Shown: positions 36,246-42,841 of the stretch, piece after piece
Numbering within the stretch: the first letter of the stretch is position 1
How the letters are laid out: each line of letters opens with the position of its first letter
Assembly: GCF_902497775.2 (NCBI RefSeq)
Contig: NZ_OZ024668.1
Location: 4,696,326-4,760,325, forward strand
Reading direction: 5' to 3'
Length of the DNA stretch: 64,000 nt
Source of the DNA: Pseudomonas fluorescens
GTDB taxonomy: Bacteria; Pseudomonadota; Gammaproteobacteria; Pseudomonadales; Pseudomonadaceae
The notes under the pieces: model-generated
Seen by the model: the letters and a program-made list of their open reading frames with translations, nothing else
What the model was told of the DNA's origin: nothing
Databases searched by the model: none
Translations under genes and position numbers: made by a program

Positions 36246-36265
36246 TGAAGGGCATCCTTGCTTGG

Positions 36266-37195
36266 TCAGGGAGTTGGCTGTCTGGCTTGATTTCCGCGGA
36301 TGATTTCTATGCCGCGCGACGGCGCGACGCTGGCCACCGGCTGGGCGGCGGGTAGCTGGGCAAGCTGACTGAAGCGATAGAGTTTGCGATTGGCGCTATC
36401 GACTTCCTTAGCACTGGCTTTGGGGTCCGCCCAGTAGCGGGCCAGGCGCTTCTCTTCGGCGCTGCGCACGGCCAGGCGCAAACTGCCGGCCTGGGCGGCA
36501 AGCAGCAAGCGGCTGGCCAGTGCCTCGGGAACGGCAAGCACTACCGTGCGCGCAGCATTTGACGGTTGCTGCGGATGACTCTTTTCATTCACTGGCGGCT
36601 GCGCGGGCTTGCCGTCATTGGTCAGGCCCAACTGTTCGCCGACACTGAGCAGACGTAGTGCGGGCAGTACCACTTGAGCCGATGCTTGCGGGTTGCGGGT
36701 CTCTTCGCGCAGAAACAGCAAGACATCGACATAATCGCCCGGACTCAACTGCCCGGCGACACCCACCACCTCATCCACCGCTACCGCCAGCGCTCGCTCA
36801 TGAGGATGGATCATCCGTGCCAGCGGGCCACCGGCTTCGAAGCTGCCCTGATCCAGCCAGGTTCCAGCACTCAACGCGCGCCAACTGCTGCGCCCGAGAA
36901 CTTGCTCAAGGGTCTGGAAACTGCCGGGCGCAGCCACCTGCAAGCGCTCTACCACCAGGTCGTCTGCCGTCAGCGGCACATACGCGGCAACGTCGCGACG
37001 CAACACCACCACCGGCTTGCGCAGTTCATCAGCGGCATCTTTTGCCACTTGCTCAACTGGCATCGGTACAGGTGCAGCGACAGATGCGGCAAGCGGTTCA
37101 CTGGGTGGCCGGCTTAGGACCAGGCCCCAGTAACCGGCCAGTAACGCACCGAGCAGAAAGAAGCCTGCGAGGATGATGGTAATGCGACTGCTCAT
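36266..37195 (-). CDS. rcpC: RcpC/CpaB pilus assembly protein
   Basis: This 309-residue protein has an N-terminal membrane anchor (IIILAGFFLLGALLAGYWGLVL region, residues 5-25), then an SAF domain (VVVLRRDVAAYVPLTADDLVVERL, residues about 62-85) and the RcpC/CpaB periplasmic part (LAVAVDEVVGVAGQLSPGDYVDVLLFL). In Tad systems it works with the secretin RcpA at the outer membrane or peptidoglycan. AGGAGG precedes the ATG. It is divergent from flp across a 317-bp spacer and heads the rcpC-tadZ-tadA-tadB-tadC operon. Confidence 0.92.
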   Translation of the reverse strand: MSSRITIILAGFFLLGALLAGYWGLVLSRPPSEPLAASVAAPVPMPVEQVAKDAADELRKPVVVLRRDVAAYVPLTADDLVVERLQVAAPGSFQTLEQVLGRSSWRALSAGTWLDQGSFEAGGPLARMIHPHERALAVAVDEVVGVAGQLSPGDYVDVLLFLREETRNPQASAQVVLPALRLLSVGEQLGLTNDGKPAQPPVNEKSHPQQPSNAARTVVLAVPEALASRLLLAAQAGSLRLAVRSAEEKRLARYWADPKASAKEVDSANRKLYRFSQLAQLPAAQPVASVAPSRGIEIIRGNQARQPTP

Positions 37196-37512
37196 GCCGA
37201 TCCTCCTTCCCCTCAGCGTTCTTGCGGCCCTTTATGTGAAATGGCCCACAGCACTGCAGTCGGAAACTACTATTTCGCTATTTGACGGTAGCGCAGCTAG
37301 GACAAAATGCCATTACCCGTCAGATTTTTTTCCGTCGCAAAACCGACAGCACCACAAAACAACAACTTATTGGCGTCGGCATCTGGTTATAACTTTAGTG
37401 TTAATGCCTTCTTACATTTGCCGAAGTATGACCCGTTGACGATGCTGTGATGGCAAAGGGGAATCATCAAATACCCCTGCCATCTGCGCCTCCCCGCGCA
37501 AGGAGAAATGCC
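37196..37512. promoter_or_regulatory. AT-rich divergent control region of rcpC and flp
   Basis: This 317-bp spacer is clearly richer in A+T than the genes around it and must hold the two divergent promoters of the pilus genes. An inverted pair TGACGG (37283-37288) and CCGTCA (37317-37322), extended as TGACGGTA and TTACCCGTCA, could be a regulator site, for example for PprB. TATAAC at 37388-37393 is a possible -10 for flp, but no good -35 precedes it. No further gene is seen. Confidence 0.5.
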
Positions 37513-37728
37513 ATGCGTCTTTCCCGAATCCTCAAGAGCTGCAAAGAATTCTTCTATCGCAAGGATGGTGCCTCAGGCATCGAGTACGCGATTGTCGCGG
37601 CGATGGTCGCGGTAGCGTTGACGGCGTTCATTACACCCATTTCCACAAACGTCTCTGGCGTCATGACCAAAGTTGAAAACGCGCTAAAAGCCACGCCAGC
37701 GCCGAGCGGTGGTACGGGTACCAATTGA
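37513..37728 (+). CDS. flp: Flp-type major pilin
   Basis: This 71-residue prepilin has a 19-residue leader ending in Gly19, followed by ASGIEYAIVAAMVAVALTAF. The Gly at -1 with Glu at +5 and Tyr at +6 is the diagnostic Flp processing motif. The mature subunit is about 52 residues with a short Thr/Gly/Pro-rich tail, the normal size for type IVb Flp pilins. AAGGAG precedes the ATG. It is the substrate of FppA and the fibre subunit of the Tad machine encoded on the other strand. A receiver-only regulator follows 53 nt downstream. Confidence 0.93.
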   Translation: MRLSRILKSCKEFFYRKDGASGIEYAIVAAMVAVALTAFITPISTNVSGVMTKVENALKATPAPSGGTGTN

Positions 37729-37781
37729 CGAATGGATTCACGCTGATGTACTGAACAACCCGCCGATCACAGGACTGCCCT

Positions 37782-38189
37782 ATGCCGACCTCTTCCCCCC
37801 GTCAACAGTTGCTCCTGGTGGATGACGAAGAGGACGCCTTGCTGGAACTTGCCGAATTGCTGGAGGGTGAGGGGTTTTGCTGTCACACGGCTACCTCGGT
37901 CAAACTCGCCCTGCAACAGCTCACCCGCCACCCGGACGTGGCCCTGGTCATCACTGACCTGCGGATGCCGGAGGAAAGCGGCATATCACTGATCAAGCGC
38001 CTGCGCGAGCACACCTCACGCCAGCACCTGCCGGTGATTGTCACCTCCGGGCATGCCGACATGGACGACATCAGCGACCTGCTGCGCCTGCAGGTGCTGG
38101 ACCTGTTCCGCAAGCCGATCTACCACACTCGCCTGCTGGAAACCCTGGACAACCTGTTCCCCAAACCGCGGATGCAGTTGGTGCAATGA
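37782..38189 (+). CDS. single-domain response regulator
   Basis: This 135-residue protein is a receiver domain only: DDEED near residue 14, the phospho-acceptor Asp59 in VITDLRMPEESG, VTSGHAD with the conserved Thr/Ser, and FRKPIYH with the Lys. There is no output domain, so it acts by protein contact or as a phosphate sink. It lies 53 nt after flp in the same direction with its own AGGA site and is probably co-transcribed with the pilin gene. Cross-talk with PprA is a natural suggestion but unproven. I do not recall this gene in the P. aeruginosa Tad locus. Confidence 0.88.
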   Translation: MPTSSPRQQLLLVDDEEDALLELAELLEGEGFCCHTATSVKLALQQLTRHPDVALVITDLRMPEESGISLIKRLREHTSRQHLPVIVTSGHADMDDISDLLRLQVLDLFRKPIYHTRLLETLDNLFPKPRMQLVQ

Positions 38190-38194
38190 ACCTG

Positions 38195-38212
38195 CAGGGG
38201 CTGCTGCCCCTG
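38195..38212. terminator. hairpin between convergent genes
   Basis: CAGGGGC and GCCCCTG form a 7-bp stem with a 4-nt loop, 6 nt after the response-regulator stop; a second GC-rich hairpin (CGCCGGC/GCCGGCG) follows. Neither has a T-tract. They lie between two converging genes. Confidence 0.4.
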
Positions 38213-38272
38213 TGGGGCGCCGGCGTTGCCGGCGATCGAGCCCGAAAGGGTCGTAATCCAGGCGACGCAAGT

Positions 38273-39940
38273 TCACAGCTGCAAACTGAAACTCAAACTC
38301 ACCCGCGGTTCCCGGTCAAAGCTGTCGAGGGCGACATCCGACAGTGGCTTGGCCAGCTCCAGCGCCAGGTTATAGAAACGCCCATCACCAATACGCAGCC
38401 CCAACGCCACTGAACTCAAGTGTGCATCGCGCAGGTCCACTTCATTGAACCAGGTGCGCGCAGTATCCAGCACGGCATAGGGTTGCAGCAGCTTCACCCA
38501 GCGGCCATCGCCGTTGAAACTGTAATTCACCTCATATGCCAGACCCCAGCCCTTGTCACCCAGGGCCTGGTCGGCGGGATAGCCGCGGGCAAAGCTCTGC
38601 CCGCCAAACACCACCCGCTCGCTGTCGGGCAGGCTGTCGCCACTCCAGTACAAAGCCGCCGACGCCACGCCCTGCCAGTTGCCAAACAGGCGGTCGCTCT
38701 GCAACCCGGACAGGCGCAAGCGCAGAAAATCCAGGTCGAAGTCGCTGTTGGTTTTCGCCCCCAGGTAATCCAGGCCCTGGTAGGCCCCACCACTGACAAT
38801 CCGCAGTTGCTCGGCATCGGCCTTGCGCCACTCACCTTCAAAGCCCAACGCGCGCACGTCAGTGCGGTTGCTCAGGCGCAGGGGTGCACCGACCGCGCGA
38901 TACACGACATCGTCATTGACCATGTAGAAGCGCGCGGCAACGTTGAGCGACTCGCCGGGCGCGGCCAGCAGCACCTGACTGAGGCCGGCCGAGAAACGGT
39001 CATTCTCGCGATGGGCCTTGAGCTGGGTGCCATCGCCGAGCAGCACCTGGGCACTGGGGTCGCTTTCGTAACGCGACGCCGACAGGTGCAGCTGGCTGCC
39101 CTGATCGTCCAGGTACTGGGAGTAGTCCAGGCGAAAGTAGCTTTCGTGATCTTCCCCGCGCGGCGCTAAAGCGGTGACACTGAACTGTTCAGCGAGCGCC
39201 GTCTGCGCATTGCTGTTCACCGTGAGCAATGCCTGGGGGTCATCGCGGGTGCCGTCGGTGGCAGTCATTGTGGCGTTGAAAGGCCGACGCGTGGCCTCGA
39301 CGATCAGCCGGCTGGCGCCATTGGCGGCGTTCGCCGGCGACAAGCGCGCCTGCACGCTGAAACCCGGCAGACGGCTCATCAGCGCGACATAACGCTCGAA
39401 GGTGGCGCGAGTCAGTGGCCGCTCGGCCTTGAGCCTGCCCACCAGCTTTTCCACATAGGCCGCCGCCGGGCCAACTTCACCGTGCAATTGCAGATCGTCG
39501 ATGTAGCCCTCGACCAGCACCACCCGCACCCGGCCATCGGCGAAATCCTGCTCAGGCAGATAGGCATGGGACAGCAGGTAGCCGTCCTGCTGGTAGCGCT
39601 GGGTCAGGCGCTGGGTGGCATCCATCAGCTCGCCCAGGCTGACTTCGCGGTTGACCAGGCTCTGATAGTTGTCGCGCAGGTCACTCAACGGATAGATGCT
39701 GCCGCCTTCGAAGCGCACCTTGCGCAGGAAGATCCGCGTGCCGCGCAACAACGGCTGGGCCTGGGTCACCGGAATCGGCACCTGCACCCCCGGATTGCTC
39801 GGCCTATAGGCATCGGCCGGCAAGTTGGGGGCCGGCAGGTTTCGCTCGATTTCGTGGCTGTCGAGAAAGCGCGGCAGGGGTTCGCTATTGGCAACGCTCG
39901 CCCAGGACAACCCAACAATCGCGACAGCCAACGCACGCAT
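38273..39940 (-). CDS. orphan TpsB/ShlB-family outer-membrane transporter
   Basis: This 555-residue protein has a signal peptide (MRALAVAIVGLSWASVANS). A ShlB-type POTRA unit follows (LRKVRFEGGSIYPLSDLR ... RYQQDGYLLSHAYLPEQDFADGRVRVVLVEGYI, split around residues 65-150), a second POTRA, and a 16-strand-type barrel with the conserved loop motif in SFARGYPADQALG. These are two-partner secretion pores that export one large TpsA adhesin or toxin. No TpsA gene is present nearby. The last residue is Leu rather than the usual aromatic. The ATG at 39940 has GGAG upstream; an in-frame ATG four codons earlier is weaker. It lies 98 nt downstream of pbpC. Confidence 0.88.
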   Translation of the reverse strand: MRALAVAIVGLSWASVANSEPLPRFLDSHEIERNLPAPNLPADAYRPSNPGVQVPIPVTQAQPLLRGTRIFLRKVRFEGGSIYPLSDLRDNYQSLVNREVSLGELMDATQRLTQRYQQDGYLLSHAYLPEQDFADGRVRVVLVEGYIDDLQLHGEVGPAAAYVEKLVGRLKAERPLTRATFERYVALMSRLPGFSVQARLSPANAANGASRLIVEATRRPFNATMTATDGTRDDPQALLTVNSNAQTALAEQFSVTALAPRGEDHESYFRLDYSQYLDDQGSQLHLSASRYESDPSAQVLLGDGTQLKAHRENDRFSAGLSQVLLAAPGESLNVAARFYMVNDDVVYRAVGAPLRLSNRTDVRALGFEGEWRKADAEQLRIVSGGAYQGLDYLGAKTNSDFDLDFLRLRLSGLQSDRLFGNWQGVASAALYWSGDSLPDSERVVFGGQSFARGYPADQALGDKGWGLAYEVNYSFNGDGRWVKLLQPYAVLDTARTWFNEVDLRDAHLSSVALGLRIGDGRFYNLALELAKPLSDVALDSFDREPRVSLSFSLQL

Positions 39941-40038
39941 CGGACACTCCATGATCCCGAACAGTACGAAGCCGCCAGAACGGCGGCCTCGTCAATTCAA
40001 GCGTAGGTGCTGGCTCCGGCATCGTCTAATCGGCGGCG

Positions 40039-42393
40039 TCAGTCATTGACCTGGAACTCCACCCGGGCGGTTTCGCCGCTTTCATCCAGGGCGCTCAACT
40101 CGAAACGCCCGGCCTGTTCGAAGCTCGCCGTGAGGTTTTCCTGGCCGCTGGTTTCGCCCAGTGGCGCACCGTTGAGGAACCACCAGTGGCGACCGTTACC
40201 GCCAAGGGCCGAGACCTTGAAGCGCAATGGCTCGCTGCTGGTGGCCGGGCGGCGCAACTGATCCCCCTGGCGCACACCGACGATCGACAACGGCGGTGCA
40301 CTGGGCGGCACCTGCGGCGGGCACTGCGGATCGATCTTGGGCAAGCGCGCCTCGCGGCGTTCCACCCGGGGCAGCCAGGGCTCCAGCGGCGAAGGCCAAA
40401 GGGCGATGTCCCGGGCCTGGGCACCGGCGCAGGTGGCATCGACACGCAAGCCCTGATCGTTGACCCAGACCGTCTCGCGCAAGCCGACGCTCAAAGGTTG
40501 GTCCTGGGCCAGCAAGGTCGGCGGCGTGGTGCCGTCGAGGGTCCAGGCAAAACGCTGGCGCCGGCAGTTGGGGTCCTGGCGGGCCATGGGTTGCCCGAGC
40601 GGCCAGCAGATCGCCGCAACCCCCACGTTGGCGGGCACCGCCGCCACCGGTACGGCGATGCCGCGCTGGCTGTCGCGGTTGCTCAGCACATCATGCACCT
40701 GCAGCATCAACGGCGCAGCTGAAGCCAGGCCGAACTGGCCGGGCACCGGCGTACCGTCCGGGCGACCGATCCAGATACCGATCAGGTAACGCGGCCCCAC
40801 CCCGATCGACCAGGCATCACGAAAGCCATAGCTGGTGCCGGTCTTCCAGGCCAGTTGCGGGCGCTGCACCAGTTCGGCATGCGGGTCGCGATCCGGGCGG
40901 GCCTGGCCGCTGAGAATCCGCCGGATGATCCAGGCGCTGCCGGGCGAGAGCAGGCGCCGTTCAAGCAAGGGATCATCCGGTTGCAAGCGGATCGGCGCGC
41001 TCAAGCCATTGCGGGAAAACGCTGCGTAACCGCCAACCAGATCCTCCAGGCGGCTACCGGCACCGCCAAGAATCAGCGACAGGTTCGGCTCGGCCAGTGG
41101 CGGCAATATCAGCGGCACGCCGCCACTGCGCATCTGCGCGGCGAAGCGTTTCGGCCCGTAGGCTTCCAGCAGTTGCACCGCCGGCAGGTTCAACGACAAG
41201 GCCAGCGCGGAACTGGCCGCCACCGGCCCGCTGAAGCCCATGGAGAAGTTGCCTGGGCGGTAATCACCGTAGCGGCGCGGCACATCCTGGAGCAACGACT
41301 CGGAATGGATCAGGCCCTCATCCATGGCCATGCCGAAGAGGAACGGCTTGAGGGTCGAGCCGGGTGAACGCAGGGCGCTGATCATGTCGACATGGCCAAA
41401 ACGGCGCTCGTCGTTCAGATCAACCGAGCCCAGGTAGGCGCGCACAGCCATGTTCTGCGTCTCGACCACCAGGATCGCCGCCGAGGTACGCTCCGGCAAC
41501 CGCGCCCGCCAACCCAGCAGCAGGTCTTCCAGGCGTCGTTGCAAGGCGGCATCGAGGGTGGTGCGAATCAATGGCGGGCTGTGCGGGCGATTCAGGCGGC
41601 GGGCCAGCAGCGGCGCCAGGGCGGGCTCCTGACGGGGTGCCAGCAACAGCGGTTCCTCTGCTGCTTCGGCGACCCGCTGCTGCGACCACACCTGGTACTC
41701 GGCCAGGCGCTGCAGGACTTTGTCGCGCGCAGCCTGGGCCCGCTCCGGGTGACGATCCGGACGCAGGCGGCTGGGTGCCTGGGGCAACACGGCAAGCAAG
41801 GCCGCTTCCGAGGGCGTCAGGTGCATCGGCGACTTGCCCAGATAGGCCCAACTGGCAGCGGCGACACCCTGCAAGGTGCCGCCGAACGGCGCGCGGTTGA
41901 GGTAGATCTCAAGGATCTGCGCCTTCGACAGGTGCCACTCCAGTTGCGCGGTACGCCACAGCTGGCGCAACTTGCCGGGCAGCGTGCGCGAATGCGGATC
42001 GAGCAGGCGCGCCACCTGCATCGACAGCGTACTACCACCGGACAACACCCGGCCACCGCGCAGGTTCTGCCAGGCCGCGCGGCCCAGGGCCAGCGGGTTG
42101 ACCCCGGGGTGATGGTAGAACCAGCGGTCTTCGTAGGTCAGCAACGCCTCCAGGTAGTAAGGCGAAACCTGCTCGGCCGTGACCGGGTAGCGCCACACGC
42201 CATCGGCATCGGCGAAACGCCACAGCGGTGTGCCGTCTTCGGCCAGGACAACACGGGCGAGGTCATCGGCCGGCATCGGCAACGGCCAGATGCGGTCGGC
42301 GAGCCATAACAGGGCAATCAACAGCAACGGGATGGCGAGCAACCAGCGCAGGGGCTTTGTTATTGCGCCACGCAGGCGAGCTAAGATGTGCAT
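40039..42393 (-). CDS. pbpC: penicillin-binding protein 1C
   Basis: This 784-residue bifunctional class A PBP is anchored by an N-terminal helix (WLLAIPLLLIALLWLA). The GT51 glycosyltransferase domain has ALLTYEDRWFYHHPGVNPLA (catalytic Glu) and LSGGSTLSMQVARLL. The transpeptidase domain has the SxxK motif in PGSTLKPFLFG, an SLN-type motif and WKTGTSYGF. A PBP1C-specific C-terminal domain completes the protein. It polymerises peptidoglycan in the periplasm, possibly as a repair enzyme with the nearby alpha-2-macroglobulin, a pairing found in many Gram-negative bacteria. Confidence 0.95.
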   Translation of the reverse strand: MHILARLRGAITKPLRWLLAIPLLLIALLWLADRIWPLPMPADDLARVVLAEDGTPLWRFADADGVWRYPVTAEQVSPYYLEALLTYEDRWFYHHPGVNPLALGRAAWQNLRGGRVLSGGSTLSMQVARLLDPHSRTLPGKLRQLWRTAQLEWHLSKAQILEIYLNRAPFGGTLQGVAAASWAYLGKSPMHLTPSEAALLAVLPQAPSRLRPDRHPERAQAARDKVLQRLAEYQVWSQQRVAEAAEEPLLLAPRQEPALAPLLARRLNRPHSPPLIRTTLDAALQRRLEDLLLGWRARLPERTSAAILVVETQNMAVRAYLGSVDLNDERRFGHVDMISALRSPGSTLKPFLFGMAMDEGLIHSESLLQDVPRRYGDYRPGNFSMGFSGPVAASSALALSLNLPAVQLLEAYGPKRFAAQMRSGGVPLILPPLAEPNLSLILGGAGSRLEDLVGGYAAFSRNGLSAPIRLQPDDPLLERRLLSPGSAWIIRRILSGQARPDRDPHAELVQRPQLAWKTGTSYGFRDAWSIGVGPRYLIGIWIGRPDGTPVPGQFGLASAAPLMLQVHDVLSNRDSQRGIAVPVAAVPANVGVAAICWPLGQPMARQDPNCRRQRFAWTLDGTTPPTLLAQDQPLSVGLRETVWVNDQGLRVDATCAGAQARDIALWPSPLEPWLPRVERREARLPKIDPQCPPQVPPSAPPLSIVGVRQGDQLRRPATSSEPLRFKVSALGGNGRHWWFLNGAPLGETSGQENLTASFEQAGRFELSALDESGETARVEFQVND

Positions 42394-42497
42394 CAGGCTC
42401 TCCTGGCGTAACAGCTACGCAGGGAACCGACTTGGCCACGGCATGGCCAAAGGCTTGGCAACGGCGCATTCGCCGAATTGATCATCAGGAAGCAACT

Positions 42498-42791
42498 ATG
42501 CATGTAGAAGGTTTTTTCGAGTGGCTCGGCCAGGCGCTGGGGGCGGTGATCCGGTTTATCGTCGACGGCCTGAGCGGGTTGTTCAACCTGCTGGCCAACG
42601 CCGGTGGCAATTTCATCGAGGGCCTGTCACGCACCCTGGGCATGGACACTTCGCTGGTCAGCATCCTCGCCCTGATCATCGGCCTGATGTTGCTGTACTC
42701 GGCGATCCGCGCCTTCATGCGCGCTTCGATCATACTCGGCATCATCTGGCTGGTGCTGGGTTTGTGGGTGCTGAGCTGGATCATTCACTGA
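42498..42791 (+). CDS. small membrane protein between pbpC and alpha-2-macroglobulin genes
   Basis: This 97-residue protein has an amphipathic N-terminus (FFEWLGQALGAVIRFIVDGLSGLF) and two strong hydrophobic helices (SILALIIGLMLLYSAI and ASIILGIIWLVLGLWVLSWII). An AGGA site precedes the ATG. It is divergent from pbpC and convergent with the macroglobulin gene. No family is recognised; its place inside the PBP1C/macroglobulin pair suggests an envelope role. Confidence 0.75.
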   Translation: MHVEGFFEWLGQALGAVIRFIVDGLSGLFNLLANAGGNFIEGLSRTLGMDTSLVSILALIIGLMLLYSAIRAFMRASIILGIIWLVLGLWVLSWIIH

Positions 42792-42803
42792 GCAATTAGA
42801 ACC

Positions 42804-42831
42804 TGTGGGAGCGGATTCATCCGCTCCCACA
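42804..42831. repeat. REP palindrome
   Basis: Perfect 13-bp arms TGTGGGAGCGGAT and ATCCGCTCCCACA with a 2-nt centre, lying between two convergent genes 10 bp from each stop. Same family as the element at 5853. Confidence 0.85.
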
Positions 42832-42841
42832 ACGCCCTCTG

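Noticed and set aside
36070..36255. 61-codon frame between rcpC and tadZ as the real gene
   Set aside because: Its ribosome-like AAGG abuts the start codon. The overlapping 59-codon frame has better spacing, so that one is listed and this one is mentioned as the alternative.
38273..39940. TpsB protein as a replacement for the missing RcpA secretin
   Set aside because: TpsB pores are narrow monomeric barrels that pass unfolded polypeptides; a pilus fibre would not fit, and the gene is on a different transcript from the tad operon.
25364..40038. Tad region as a recent genomic island with integrase and attachment sites
   Set aside because: No integrase, transposase, tRNA or flanking direct repeat is visible at either border, and codon use in the tad genes looks like the host. 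The block is accessory, but the way it moved cannot be shown from this sequence.
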